Shown in pieces: positions 31,332 through 40,340 of a DNA stretch of 64,000 nucleotides (positions within the stretch are counted from its first letter, which is position 1; each line of letters opens with the position of its first letter). The position numbers and the translations under genes are program-made. The notes beneath the pieces were generated by a model. That model worked only from the letters and a program-made list of their open reading frames with translations, did no database searches and had not been told where the DNA came from. The stretch lies in assembly GCF_002102185.1 (NCBI RefSeq), contig NZ_LQOW01000024.1, forward strand, positions 310,001 to 374,000, given 5' to 3'. The stretch comes from Mycobacterium fragae. Its GTDB lineage: Bacteria; Actinomycetota; Actinomycetes; Mycobacteriales; Mycobacteriaceae.

Positions 31332-33403
31332 GGCTGCCCTTGCGCCTGGATCGCGGTGATCGCAACCGTATTGACGATGTCTTCGACCAGCGCACCGCGG
31401 GACAGGTCGTTCACCGGCTTGGCCAAACCCTGCAGCACAGGGCCGATAGCGATCGCGCCCGCGCTGCGCTGCACCGCCTTGTAGGTGTTGTTGCCGGTGT
31501 TGAGGTCGGGAAAGATCAGCACCGTCGCGTGTCCGGCGACCGGCGAGTCGCGCATCTTGGTGGCCGCCACCGACGGCTCCACCGCGGCGTCGTACTGGAT
31601 CGGCCCGTCAACCAGCAGCTGGGGCGCCCGATTGCGCACCAACTCCGTTGCCGCCCTGACCTTGTCGACATCCGCGCCGGTTCCGGATTCGCCGGTGGAG
31701 TACGACAGCATGGCAACCCTCGGCTCGATGCCGAACTGGGCCGCGGTGCGCGCCGAGCTGATCGCGATGTCGGCGAGCTGGTCGACCGTCGGGTCGCGGA
31801 CTATCGCGCAGTCACCGTATGCCAGTACCCGGTCGGGCAGGCACATCAGGAAGATGCTGGATACCGTAGAAACACCAGTGATGCCACGCTCGGTTCCGAT
31901 GATCTCCAACGCCGGCCGAACCGTATGCGCGGTGGTGTGCGCGGCGCCCGACACCATGCCGTCAACATGGGAGTTGTACACCAGCATCGTCCCGAAATAC
32001 GACACGTCGCCGATGATCTCGCGGGCGTGCTCGACGGTGACGCCCTTGTGCTCACGCAGCCGCGCGTACTGTTCGGCGAATTGGTCGCACAATTCGCTGG
32101 TGCGCGGGTCGCATACCATGGCGTCGTCAAGGTTGACGCCGAGTTCGGCGGCGCGCGAACGTATCTGGTTCTCGTCGCCCAAGATGGTCAACTCGGCGAT
32201 GCCGCGCTGCAGCAGCCGTCCGGCGGAACGCAGGATGCGGTCGTCGTCGCCCTCGGGCAGCACGATGCGCTTGCGGTCCGAACGGGCACGCTCGCGCAAC
32301 TGGTAGGTGAACATCTGCGGTGTGGTCACCTTCGGAATCGGGATCGCCAACTGGGCCAACAGATCTCCGATGTCGACATGACGTTCCATCAACTGCAGCG
32401 CGGTGTCGATCTTGCGTTGCGACGACGTGGTGACCCGGCCCCGTGCCGACGCCACCGCGCTGGCGGTGTCGAAGGTTCCCAGTGTGGTGGCGATGATCGG
32501 CAGCCTCAGCCGCAGCCCGGCCACCAGCGCCCCGATCGACGGATGCAATTCGAACCCGCCGTTGAGGATGATGCACGACAGCGACGGAAACCCTTCGGCG
32601 GCATGGGCGCTGGTGACGGCCAGTACGACGTCCGAGCGGTCACCGGGAGTGACCACCGCGACGCCCTCGCTCAGCCGCTCCAGCACATGGTCAGCGGTCA
32701 TCCCGGCGACCACCACACCCATCGCTTCGCGGCCCATCAGCTCAACATCGCCGGACAGCAGTGTCCCGTTCACCGCGGTCTGCAGGTCGGCCACCGTCGG
32801 CGCCACCAGCAGCGGGTCGTCGGGCAACGCATAGGTCCGCAGGCCGAACACGCTCAAAGCCTTGGCCACCGCCTCGAGCTGCGACGGCTCGCAGCGGTTG
32901 GCCACCACCGCCGCGGTGTGCGCGCGCTGGGCGTCCAGCTCCGCCAAACAGACCTCGACGAGGTGGGCGACCTGCTCGGCGGTGCGGCCCTTGGCACGCA
33001 CCGCCAGCAGTACCGGCGCCCCGAGGTTGACCGCGATGCGGGCGTTGACGGACAGCTCAGCGGGGCTGGTGACGTCGGTGTAGTCGCTGCCGACGATCAC
33101 TACCGCGTCGCACTGGCCGGCCATCGCGTGATAGCGCTCGACGATGTCGTCGATGGCGGCATCCCGGTCGGCATGCAGCTGTTGGTAGGTCACCCCGACG
33201 CAGCGCTCGTAGGACAGGTCGGCGGTGGCATGCGCCAGCAGCAGGTCCAAGATGTAGTCGCGCTCTTCGCCCAGGCGGGTAATCGGCCGGAACACACCGA
33301 CTTTCGCGACGGTGGCGGTCAGCCGGTGCAAAATTCCCAGCGCGATCGTCGACTTGCCGGTGTCCCCTTCCGGCGCCGCGATGTAGATGCTGGAAGTGGG
33401 CAC
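31328..33403 (-). CDS. pta: Phosphate acetyltransferase
   Basis: 691 residues (M. tuberculosis Rv0408 is 690), the long form. The N-terminus is a CobB/dethiobiotin-synthetase-like P-loop domain ([16 protein letters not shown]), followed by a DRTGG domain. The C-terminal 330 residues are the PTA/PTB catalytic domain with [34 protein letters not shown] and [11 protein letters not shown]. It makes acetyl-phosphate from acetyl-CoA. It starts with GTG 33403, 12 bp after fgd1, and overlaps ackA. Confidence 0.96.
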   Translation of the reverse strand: MPTSSIYIAAPEGDTGKSTIALGILHRLTATVAKVGVFRPITRLGEERDYILDLLLAHATADLSYERCVGVTYQQLHADRDAAIDDIVERYHAMAGQCDAVVIVGSDYTDVTSPAELSVNARIAVNLGAPVLLAVRAKGRTAEQVAHLVEVCLAELDAQRAHTAAVVANRCEPSQLEAVAKALSVFGLRTYALPDDPLLVAPTVADLQTAVNGTLLSGDVELMGREAMGVVVAGMTADHVLERLSEGVAVVTPGDRSDVVLAVTSAHAAEGFPSLSCIILNGGFELHPSIGALVAGLRLRLPIIATTLGTFDTASAVASARGRVTTSSQRKIDTALQLMERHVDIGDLLAQLAIPIPKVTTPQMFTYQLRERARSDRKRIVLPEGDDDRILRSAGRLLQRGIAELTILGDENQIRSRAAELGVNLDDAMVCDPRTSELCDQFAEQYARLREHKGVTVEHAREIIGDVSYFGTMLVYNSHVDGMVSGAAHTTAHTVRPALEIIGTERGITGVSTVSSIFLMCLPDRVLAYGDCAIVRDPTVDQLADIAISSARTAAQFGIEPRVAMLSYSTGESGTGADVDKVRAATELVRNRAPQLLVDGPIQYDAAVEPSVAATKMRDSPVAGHATVLIFPDLNTGNNTYKAVQRSAGAIAIGPVLQGLAKPVNDLSRGALVEDIVNTVAITAIQAQGQP

Positions 33404-33415
33404 GCCGAGCCCGAT

Positions 33416-34426
33416 CTAGCCCAGCCGCCGCAGCCGTGGAGCGAGGTCCTTCTGGAAAAGATCCAGGAATCGGCGCTGGTCGTGACCGGGCGCGTGAAAG
33501 ACCAGATGGTTGAGGCCCCACGTGACGTACTGGCCGACTTTTTCGACGGTCTCGTCGGGGTCCGACGCGACAATCCAGCGCTTGGCGATCTGTTCGATGG
33601 GCAGCGCGTCGGCGGCCTTTTCCATCTCGATCGGGTCGTCGATGCTGTGCTTCTGCTCGGCGGTCAGCGACAGCGGCGCCCAGAACCGAGTGTTTTCCCG
33701 GGCCAGCTCCGGGTCGGGGTCGTAGGAGATCTTGATCTCGATCATCTTGTCGATGTCGTCGGCATTGCGCTCGGCGGCCTTGGCTCCTTCCAGCACCGCG
33801 GGCATCAGCTTTTCGGTGTACAGCTCTTCGCCCTTGCCGGACGTGCAGATGAAGCCGTCACCGGCCCGCCCCGCGTATTTGGCCACCGCCGGGCCCCCCG
33901 CGGCGATGTAGACCGGCACGCCGCCCTCGGGCACGTCGTAGATCGAGGCGCCCTTGAGCCGGTAGTACTCGCCGTCGAAGTCGACGCGGTCGCCACGCCA
34001 CAGCTCGCGCATCAGCCGCACCGATTCGCGCAGCCGGGCGAACCGCTCTTTGAACTCCGGCCAGGCACCCTCGTAGCCGGTGGCGATCTCGTTCAGAGCC
34101 TCCCCGGTTCCGACGCCCAGGAAGATGCGGCCCGGATACAGGCAGCTCATCGTGGCGAACGCCTGGGCGACGACGGCGGGGTTGTACCGGAATGTCGGGG
34201 TGAGCACCGAGGTGCCCAGCACGATCCGCTCGGTGCGCTCGCCGACGGCGGTCATCCAGGACAGCGAGAACGGTGCGTGCCCGCCCTTGTGCCGCCACGG
34301 CTGGAAATGGTCGCTGACGGTGGCGCTGTCCATCCCATGCGCCTCGGCGGCGACCGCCAGTTCGACGAGCTCGCGCGGCGCGAATTGCTCGGCCGACGCC
34401 TTGTATCCCAGTTTGAGTTCAGCCAC
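33416..34426 (-). CDS. fgd1: F420-dependent glucose-6-phosphate dehydrogenase
   Basis: 336 residues, the length of M. tuberculosis FGD1 (Rv0407). It oxidises glucose-6-phosphate and reduces coenzyme F420, supplying reductant for nitroreduction and for F420-dependent enzymes such as the LLM proteins in this window. Motifs include [66 protein letters not shown] and [17 protein letters not shown] 34426 is preceded by AAGGGAG. It is the first gene of the fgd1-pta-ackA operon. Confidence 0.97.
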   Translation of the reverse strand: MAELKLGYKASAEQFAPRELVELAVAAEAHGMDSATVSDHFQPWRHKGGHAPFSLSWMTAVGERTERIVLGTSVLTPTFRYNPAVVAQAFATMSCLYPGRIFLGVGTGEALNEIATGYEGAWPEFKERFARLRESVRLMRELWRGDRVDFDGEYYRLKGASIYDVPEGGVPVYIAAGGPAVAKYAGRAGDGFICTSGKGEELYTEKLMPAVLEGAKAAERNADDIDKMIEIKISYDPDPELARENTRFWAPLSLTAEQKHSIDDPIEMEKAADALPIEQIAKRWIVASDPDETVEKVGQYVTWGLNHLVFHAPGHDQRRFLDLFQKDLAPRLRRLG

Positions 34427-34457
34427 GCTGTCGTTTCTACTCCCTTGGCCGCACTCC

Positions 34458-34463
34458 TACACT
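34458..34463 (+). promoter_or_regulatory. -10 box of the leaderless Rv0406c-like gene
   Basis: TACACT followed by seven bases and the ATG at 34471. The 44-bp divergent gap to fgd1 must hold both promoters. Confidence 0.45.
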
Positions 34464-34470
34464 CGCGGAC

Positions 34471-35211
34471 ATGGCACCGGTGCTCACAGCCATCAACGAG
34501 AGGGTGCACCTCGCCCGGGGCGAGGCGGTCAACTGGCTGGTGGTGGCCGACGACACCGGAGTCATGCTCATCGACGCCGGGTATCCGGGTGACCGCGACG
34601 ACGTGCTGGCCTCGCTGCGCGAACTGGGATACGACGCCGGCGATGTGCGTGCCATCCTGCTGACGCACGCCCACATCGACCATCTGGGTTCGGCGATCTG
34701 GTTCGCCAAAACCCATCGCACCCCGGTGTACTGCCACCCCGACGAGGTCGGCCACACCAAGCGGGAGTATCTGGAGCAGGCCTCACCGCTCGACGTCGCG
34801 CTGCGCGTCTGGCGGCCCCGCTGGGCGGTGTGGGCCGCCCATGTGGTGCGCAACGGCGGCCTGACCCGCGAGGGCATTCCCACCGCGCAGCCGTTGACGG
34901 CCGAGGTGGCCGCGCGGCTGCCCGGCCATCCGATGGCCATCCCCACCCCCGGCCACACCGGCGGTCACTGCTCGTATCTGGTCGACGGCGTGCTGGCCAG
35001 CGGCGACGCGTTGGTCACCGGTCATCCGCTGCTGCGCCGCAGCGGGCCGCAGTTGCTGCCGGCGGTGTTCAGTCACAACCAGCACGACTGCATCCGGAGC
35101 CTGGCGGCGCTGGCGTTGCTGGAGACCGAGATCCTGGCGCCCGGTCACGGCGAACTGTGGCGTGGCCCGATCCGCGCCGCCACCGACCGGGCGACCGCGC
35201 TGGCCACATAA
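34471..35211 (+). CDS. Metallo-beta-lactamase-fold hydrolase (Rv0406c-like)
   Basis: 246 residues from ATG 34471; M. tuberculosis Rv0406c is somewhat longer. Metal ligands are visible: THAHIDHLG (HxHxDH), TPGHTGGHCSY, the bridging Asp in SGDAL, and the final His in LAPGHGELW. The fold covers glyoxalase II-, lactonase- and beta-lactamase-like hydrolases; the substrate is unknown. It is divergent from fgd1 with only 44 bp between, as in M. tuberculosis. Confidence 0.88.
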   Translation: MAPVLTAINERVHLARGEAVNWLVVADDTGVMLIDAGYPGDRDDVLASLRELGYDAGDVRAILLTHAHIDHLGSAIWFAKTHRTPVYCHPDEVGHTKREYLEQASPLDVALRVWRPRWAVWAAHVVRNGGLTREGIPTAQPLTAEVAARLPGHPMAIPTPGHTGGHCSYLVDGVLASGDALVTGHPLLRRSGPQLLPAVFSHNQHDCIRSLAALALLETEILAPGHGELWRGPIRAATDRATALAT

Positions 35212-35341
35212 CAATTGGATTACGGTAGATGTCACAATTTGTTAAGGATCGGGCTCGTTCTCTAAGAAGCGCGTCCAAACTGCTTGTGCCGCACAGACTT
35301 TCGCCTTTTTGAGCACAGTTTGCCGGCGATCAGCTTCGCGC

Positions 35342-35347
35342 TACCTT
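35342..35347 (+). promoter_or_regulatory. Probable -10 box for the hemophore-like gene
   Basis: TACCTT fits TANNNT and would start transcription near 35354, leaving a leader of about 50 bases before ATG 35403. The rest of 35212-35341 is relatively A/T-rich but shows no operator, including no clear IdeR box. Confidence 0.35.
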
Positions 35348-35402
35348 GGGCTTCGGGTATCGGCAACCCTTGGTCATTTCGCGACTAAAGGAAGCAATCA
35401 AG

Positions 35403-35798
35403 ATGAAATTCAGTGGTATCACCGTGCGCCGGCACGCTGCCGGCATCGTCGCCGGCTGTTGCCTACTTGGGGGTTTGACTGCGCTCGCGGCGCCGACGGC
35501 GTCTGCAGCACCCGACTGCAGCCCTGCGGGGGTGCAGAACACCGTCAACTCGACGGAGGGTTCGGCTCGGCAGTATCTCGACGCTCACCCGGGCGCCAAC
35601 GCCGCCGTGACGTCAGCATTCAGCCAGCCGCGCCCGCAGGCTGCGGCCAACCTGCGTAGCTACTTCACCGCCCACCCGCAGGAGTACTACGACTTACGCG
35701 GCATTCTGGCGCCCATCGGCGACACCGAGCGTCAGTGCAACACGACGGCGCTCTCGCCCGAGCTCCAGTCGGCCTACGACGAGTTCATGGCCGGGTAG
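35403..35798 (+). CDS. Secreted hemophore-like haem-binding protein (Rv0203 family)
   Basis: 131 residues from ATG 35403, with AAAGGAAG upstream. A Sec signal peptide (basic VRRHAAG, hydrophobic core, cleavage near SAAPDC) covers about residues 1-37. The mature part follows the mycobacterial haem-binding pattern: Cys near the N-terminus, YLDAHPGANAAVTSAF, YFTAHPQEYYDL and a second Cys near ERQC, likely disulfide-linked to the first. The Rv0203 family binds haem outside the cell and passes it to MmpL3/MmpL11. No haem-uptake gene adjoins, so the role is inferred from family resemblance. Confidence 0.75.
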   Translation: MKFSGITVRRHAAGIVAGCCLLGGLTALAAPTASAAPDCSPAGVQNTVNSTEGSARQYLDAHPGANAAVTSAFSQPRPQAAANLRSYFTAHPQEYYDLRGILAPIGDTERQCNTTALSPELQSAYDEFMAG

Positions 35799-35809
35799 CC
35801 TCGCCGTGC

Positions 35810-35868
35810 GATGACTTGCGGGCATGTCGGCGGTTCGTACCGAGATGACCCGCAAGATCATCGCGGGT
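35810..35868. other. Competing hairpins between the hemophore and SnoaL genes
   Basis: The segment CCCGCAA at 35849-35855 can pair with TTGCGGG at 35816-35822 (extended by GATGA/TCATC). Alternatively ACCCGC at 35848-35853 can pair with GCGGGT at 35863-35868. The two hairpins exclude each other. The second, followed by TGAAA, could act as a weak terminator for the hemophore gene; a regulated leader for the SnoaL gene is possible. Confidence 0.4.
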
Positions 35869-35931
35869 TGAAACGCGCGGCAGTAACGATGCTGGAATCG
35901 GGTACTCCTTCCGGCGGACAGAAGGAGGGTT

Positions 35932-36357
35932 ATGGCCACGAAAGAGACATTCCAGCAGGCCGCTGAACGCATTTACCACAGTTGGGACAAGGCGCTCAGC
36001 GACGACGACGTTGAGACACTGCTCGCGCTATATGCGCCCGACGTCGTATTCGAAAGTCCCGCTGTGCCGCTGACCATGGGTACCGAGTCCGGGGTATGCC
36101 ACGGACGCGATGAGTTACGGCCCGTGCTCGAGCGAGTCGCCGCCCGTAAGCCGCCGTTGCGGACCTACTACCGGACGGGCTATCTCACCGACGGCGAACG
36201 GACCATGATCTTTGAGTACCCGCGTCATGCACCCGATGGCGAGCAGATGGATTTCGTCGAGGTCATGGAAATCGTCGACGGCCTCATCCAGCGCCATTGC
36301 GTCTACTGGGGCTGGCGCGGCGTCAAGGTCATCCAAGATGACGCCTACCACAAGTGA
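35932..36357 (+). CDS. SnoaL-like (NTF2-fold) protein
   Basis: 141 residues from ATG 35932 with a strong Shine-Dalgarno sequence (AGAAGGAGG). The cone-shaped NTF2/SnoaL fold is suggested by ERIYHSWDKALSDDDVETLLALYAPDVVFESP, a GRDELRPVLERV helix, and terminal strands FVEVMEIVDGLIQRHCVYWGWRGVKV. Such proteins act as isomerases, hydratases or ligand-binding proteins on hydrophobic substrates. The substrate is unknown. The last 13 bp overlap the convergent LLM monooxygenase gene. Confidence 0.82.
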   Translation: MATKETFQQAAERIYHSWDKALSDDDVETLLALYAPDVVFESPAVPLTMGTESGVCHGRDELRPVLERVAARKPPLRTYYRTGYLTDGERTMIFEYPRHAPDGEQMDFVEVMEIVDGLIQRHCVYWGWRGVKVIQDDAYHK

Positions 36358-37652
36358 TCGCGCAGCGTCCGGCCGGTGTATTCGGTGCGGTACAGCCCGC
36401 GTTCCTGTAGTAGCGGTACCACCTGGTCGACGAAGTCGTCCAAGCCGTGCGGCGTCAGGTGCGGCACCAGGATGAACCCGTCGCAGGCGTCGGCCTGCAC
36501 GTAACGGTTCATCTCGTCAGCGATCTGCGCTGCAGTGCCGACGAATTGCTGGCGGCTGGTGACGGCGATGACCAGCTCGCGAATCGAAAGGTTCTCGGCC
36601 GCAGCCCGTTCGCGGTAGCGCCGGGCCACCGCAACCGGATCACCGTGGCGGACGCGGCCCTGGGTGATGCTGGTGTCACCACTGGGCTCGATGTCGGGCA
36701 GCGGGCCGTCGGGGTCGTAGGCCGAAAGGTCACGGCCCCACACTTGTTCGAGCATCGCGATCGCGGTCGGGCCGCTGACCTGCTGACGACGGATGTGCTC
36801 CGCCTTTTCGGCGGCCGCCTCGACAGTGTCTCCGAGCACGAACGTGGCAGCGGGAAACACCTTGATCTCGTTCGGGTTACGCCCTGCGGCTGCTGCGCGC
36901 CCCTTGATGTCGGCGGTGTAGCGCTGACCGGCCGCCAAGGAGCCGTGCAGCGTGAACATGGCGTCGGCGTGCCGCGCGCCGAACGCCCGGCCCTCATCGG
37001 AGTCGCCGGCCTGCAACAGCACCGGACGGCCCTGCGGCCCCGCCGGTAGCGTCGCCATCCCGCGCACGTTGAACTGAGGTCCGGAATGTTCGACGGTGCG
37101 AATGCGCGCCGGGTCGACGTAGATTCCGTTGTCCACGTCGGCAAGCACCGCGTCGGGTGCCCAGCTGTCCCAGAACTTGCGCGCCACGGTGACGAATTCT
37201 TCTGCGCGGCTGTATCGGTCGGCGTGGTCGAGAAAGCCGCCGCGGCGGAAATTGGCGCCGGTGAACGCGTCCGATGAGGTGACGATGTTCCAGCCTGCCC
37301 GGCCGTCGGACAGGTGATCCAGACTGGCGAATTGCCTTGCCACTTCGAAGGGCTCGTTGAATGTCGTGTTGATGGTCCCGGTCAGGCCGATCCGCTCGGT
37401 CACCCCGGCCAGCGCGGCGAGCACGGTGAACGTGTCCGGCCGGCCCACGACGTCGAGGTCGTAGATGCGGCCGCGATGCTCACGCAGCCGCAGACCCTCG
37501 GCAAGGAAGAAGAAGTCGAACAGCCCGCGCTCGGCGGTGCGGGCCAGATGAACGAACGAGTCGAACTCGATCTGGCTGCCGGCGTCCGGATCGGCCCATA
37601 CGGTGGTGTTGTTGACGCCCGGGAAGTGCGCGGCCAAATGGATTTGCTTCAT
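36345..37652 (-). CDS. NtaA/DszA-type FMN-dependent monooxygenase (LLM), last gene of operon
   Basis: 435 residues from ATG 37652, overlapping the previous stop (ATGA). The NtaA/SnaA/DszA branch of luciferase-like proteins is indicated by FFFLAEGLRLREH, DTFTVLAALAGVTERIGLTGTINTTFNEPFEVARQFASLDHLSDGRAGWNIVTS and VLLQAGDSDEGRAFGARHADAMF. Members use reduced FMN and oxygen to open C-N or C-S bonds (nitrilotriacetate, dibenzothiophene sulfone, sulfonates). It is one of three LLM enzymes in the operon 36345-41619. The substrate is unknown. Confidence 0.88.
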   Translation of the reverse strand: MKQIHLAAHFPGVNNTTVWADPDAGSQIEFDSFVHLARTAERGLFDFFFLAEGLRLREHRGRIYDLDVVGRPDTFTVLAALAGVTERIGLTGTINTTFNEPFEVARQFASLDHLSDGRAGWNIVTSSDAFTGANFRRGGFLDHADRYSRAEEFVTVARKFWDSWAPDAVLADVDNGIYVDPARIRTVEHSGPQFNVRGMATLPAGPQGRPVLLQAGDSDEGRAFGARHADAMFTLHGSLAAGQRYTADIKGRAAAAGRNPNEIKVFPAATFVLGDTVEAAAEKAEHIRRQQVSGPTAIAMLEQVWGRDLSAYDPDGPLPDIEPSGDTSITQGRVRHGDPVAVARRYRERAAAENLSIRELVIAVTSRQQFVGTAAQIADEMNRYVQADACDGFILVPHLTPHGLDDFVDQVVPLLQERGLYRTEYTGRTLRDHLW

Positions 37653-38776
37653 GCGCACAGCCCCCAGCGTTTGGCCAGCAGCTCATGGGAGCGCAGCCGG
37701 TCTTCGTGGCGGTAGGTGACCGAGGTGACCACGAGTTCGTCGGCGCCGCTGACCCGCCGCAGGGCCGTCAATCGCTCGGCTACCTCATCCGGTTCGCCGA
37801 CGAATTGCGTTGCCACCCGGTCGTTTACCACCTCCAACTGCTCGTCGGTCAGCGGCGGGCAGGTGGCGGGGTCGGGGTAGGGTATGGCGCCGTCGCCGGC
37901 CCGGATGGAGTACACCCAGTGGCCGTAACTGGAGGCCAGATGCCGAGCGGTGGCGGTGTCGTCGGCGACGACGACGTCGGCCGAGATCACCACATACGGC
38001 TGCGACAGTGTCGCCGACGGGACGAACGAATCGCGGTAGGCGTCGACCGCTTCCAGCGCAGTACCCGGGGTGAGGTGATAGCTGGCGACGAACGGCAGCC
38101 CGAGCGCGCCGGCCGTTCGGGCGCTTCTGCCCTTGCTGCTGCCGAAGATCCACGGCGTCAACGCGCTTCGCTCCCCCGGTACCGCATGTACGTCGAACCC
38201 GCCAGTCCGGTAGCTGCCGTTCAGCATGGCCATGATGTCGTCCAGCTGCTCGGCGAAGTCGGGCGCGACGGCCTCGGGCTGCTGCAGGATCGCCTGGGTG
38301 GCCCCCACCAGCTCCTTGTTGAGCACCGTGCGCAGGTCGAACGGCGGGGGCACCACCACGCCGTCGATCTCCCGCCATTGCGGAACAGGCTTAGGCGGCT
38401 CGGGCGGTCGCGGCGTGCGGGACTTGGGTTTACGGCGGCGCTGCCCGGAGCGGCCGATGCCCAGGTCGATGCGGCCCGGGTAGAAAGCGTCGAGCATGCC
38501 GAAGCTTTCCACCACCGCGGCGGCAGTGGTGTGGCTGAGCTGCACCGCTGCCGAGCCCACCCGAATCGTGTTGGTGGCAGCGGCGATCTGGCCGATCAGG
38601 ACGGCGGGCGCAGAGCTGGCGACGGCGACGAAGTGGTGTTCCGCGATCCAAAACCTCCGGTATCCCCACTGTTCGGCGTGCTGGGCGAGGTCGATGGTGT
38701 TGTGCAGCGCGGTCGCTGCGTCGCTTCCGGCGCTGATCGGCGCCAGGTCGAGAACTGACAATGGTATGGCGTTCAT
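37649..38776 (-). CDS. LLM-class flavin-dependent oxidoreductase (middle LLM gene)
   Basis: 375 residues from ATG 38776, overlapping neighbours by 4 bp on both sides. It belongs to the single-chain luciferase-like group with LSVLDLAPISAG at the N-terminus, AEQWGYRRFWIAEHHFVAVASSAPAVLIG and LDAFYPGRIDLGIGRSG. A proline/arginine-rich insertion (residues 110-135) follows. It differs clearly from the NtaA-type proteins on either side. It probably uses FMN; the partner flavin reductase is not in the operon. Confidence 0.87.
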   Translation of the reverse strand: MNAIPLSVLDLAPISAGSDAATALHNTIDLAQHAEQWGYRRFWIAEHHFVAVASSAPAVLIGQIAAATNTIRVGSAAVQLSHTTAAAVVESFGMLDAFYPGRIDLGIGRSGQRRRKPKSRTPRPPEPPKPVPQWREIDGVVVPPPFDLRTVLNKELVGATQAILQQPEAVAPDFAEQLDDIMAMLNGSYRTGGFDVHAVPGERSALTPWIFGSSKGRSARTAGALGLPFVASYHLTPGTALEAVDAYRDSFVPSATLSQPYVVISADVVVADDTATARHLASSYGHWVYSIRAGDGAIPYPDPATCPPLTDEQLEVVNDRVATQFVGEPDEVAERLTALRRVSGADELVVTSVTYRHEDRLRSHELLAKRWGLCA

Positions 38777-39861
38777 CGGCTCGCATACCTGTTCGGCGCC
38801 ACCGGCAAGCCCAGCCGCTCGCGCAGCGTTTCGCCGTCACGATAGCCGTCGCGAAATCGCTTGGCCCGCTGCAGCAGTGGCACCACCTCGGCGACGATCA
38901 CCGGAAGGTCGGTGGCGTTGACGGCTGGCCGCAACCGGGCGCCGTCGATGCCCAACTGCTGCCAGCTCAGCAAGATATCGACCAATTCCGTTGCGCTGCC
39001 GCCGAATATCAATGCATCCGATCGGAAGTCGGTATCCCCGCTGAACGACACCACCACGTCGGCATAGATTTTCAGGTGCGTCCCGGGCACCTCCTCGAGA
39101 ATAGCCCGCAGCCCGGCATCATCGGTCGGCGTGATGAACACGAGATCAGCACTGGTGGCGGCGAATTCGTAAATCTGGGGCGCATGCGCCAGCGCGGCCA
39201 CCACTGGCTGGCCCTGGGGCGGTCGGGGGGTGATCGACGGCCCTTTGACCGAGAAGTGCTCACCGGTGAAGTCGATGTAGTGCAGTTTGTCCCGATCGAT
39301 GTAACGCCCGGTGGCCGCGTCGCGGATCACCGCGTCGTCCTCCCAGCTGTCCCACAGCCGGCGCGCCACCTCGACCGCGTCGGCGGCCTCGTCGAACAGT
39401 GCGTCGGCAGGCTGTGATCCGTTGCGCCGACCGAACAGTGCGGCCTCGTGCGCCGTTGCGCTCACCCGGACCTGCCAGCCAGCCCGGCCGTGCGACACGT
39501 AGTCCAGGGTGGCGATGGCTTTGGAGATGTGAAACGGCTCGGTGTGGGTGACGGTGGCGACGGGGATCAGGCCGATGCGGCGGGTGGCCGGGGCGGCGCG
39601 GGCAGCGACCAACACCGCGTCGGCACGTCCGGCGAGTCGCCGCGGATCGATGGGTTCGCGGCGTCCGGGTTGTGGCATCAGCGTGTCGTCGATGGTGAGG
39701 AAGTCGAGCAATCCCCGCTCGGCGGTGGCCGCCAGTGCTGCCCAGTACCGTCCGCTGAGCACCGATTCGGCTGCGCCGTCGGCTGCCAGCGTGGTGCGCC
39801 ACGCCTGCGGATGCCAGCCGTAGCCGTCCAGCGCGACGGCGAGGTGCAGTTGATCGGTCAT
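38773..39861 (-). CDS. NtaA-type FMN-dependent monooxygenase (LLM), third LLM gene
   Basis: 362 residues from ATG 39861; a longer start 42 bp upstream would run into the GNAT gene and is less likely. Motifs are DFLTIDDTLMPQPGRREPIDPRR, ATRRIGLIPVATVTHTEPFHISKAIATLDYVSHGRAGWQVRVS and WEDDAVIRDAATGRYIDRDK, typical of NtaA/SnaA-like monooxygenases. It is shorter than its 435-residue paralog at the operon end. Four-base overlaps on both sides indicate coupled translation. Confidence 0.87.
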   Translation of the reverse strand: MTDQLHLAVALDGYGWHPQAWRTTLAADGAAESVLSGRYWAALAATAERGLLDFLTIDDTLMPQPGRREPIDPRRLAGRADAVLVAARAAPATRRIGLIPVATVTHTEPFHISKAIATLDYVSHGRAGWQVRVSATAHEAALFGRRNGSQPADALFDEAADAVEVARRLWDSWEDDAVIRDAATGRYIDRDKLHYIDFTGEHFSVKGPSITPRPPQGQPVVAALAHAPQIYEFAATSADLVFITPTDDAGLRAILEEVPGTHLKIYADVVVSFSGDTDFRSDALIFGGSATELVDILLSWQQLGIDGARLRPAVNATDLPVIVAEVVPLLQRAKRFRDGYRDGETLRERLGLPVAPNRYASR

Positions 39862-40340
39862 GACAACCACTTCTCGAACGCGATCGGACGAAACGGCCCC
39901 CACGAGGGCAGCGGCTCGTCCAGCCGGGAGTAGCCGAGGTTGTCATACATGGCCTCGGCCTCGGGCTGACGGTTGCCGGTGATCAGGTAGACCCGCCGGT
40001 ATCCGCGGGCAGCGCTTTCCGCCTCGAGGACAGCCATCAGCGCTTTCGCGTAGCCGCGGCGGCGGTGCGCGTGGTCGGTCCAGATCCGTTTGAACTCGAC
40101 GGTGTGGGCGTCATAACGCCGAAAGGCCCCGCCGGTAACAGGTTTGTCGTCAAGCACGCCGATCACCAAGCCGCCGTCCGGGGGCGCCAATTCGACAGTC
40201 GGAACGGGCAGCCAGGTCAGATGGGTCTGCGGGGTGCCGCCGTAGCGCTGCGCGTACTCCGCGGCCAGCTCGATCAGCAGGGGCCGCGCCAGTGGGTCGT
40301 CCTGAGTTGTCGGCACGAACCTGAGCTGGGTCACCATCAT
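39858..40340 (-). CDS. GNAT-family acetyltransferase
   Basis: 160 residues starting ATG 40340 immediately after the methyltransferase stop. The GNAT acetyl-CoA loop appears as HAHRRRGYAKALMAVLE (R-R-x-x-G-x-A pattern), preceded by VEFKRIWTD and followed by VYLITGNRQPEAEAMYDNLGYSRL. It would acetylate a small amine or protect a metabolic intermediate. Within an operon of C-N/C-S-cleaving monooxygenases, acetylation of an amine substrate is a plausible but untested idea. Confidence 0.88.
   Translation of the reverse strand: MMVTQLRFVPTTQDDPLARPLLIELAAEYAQRYGGTPQTHLTWLPVPTVELAPPDGGLVIGVLDDKPVTGGAFRRYDAHTVEFKRIWTDHAHRRRGYAKALMAVLEAESAARGYRRVYLITGNRQPEAEAMYDNLGYSRLDEPLPSWGPFRPIAFEKWLS

Noticed and set aside
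31340..34663. 1107-codon open frame antisense to pta and fgd1
   Set aside because: It lies entirely opposite two clearly identified enzymes, has shadow composition and no domain.
38400..38440. Possible low-complexity insertion or frameshift in the middle LLM gene (Pro/Arg-rich stretch)
   Set aside because: The frame continues with good family motifs on both sides; it reads as a loop insertion, not a break.
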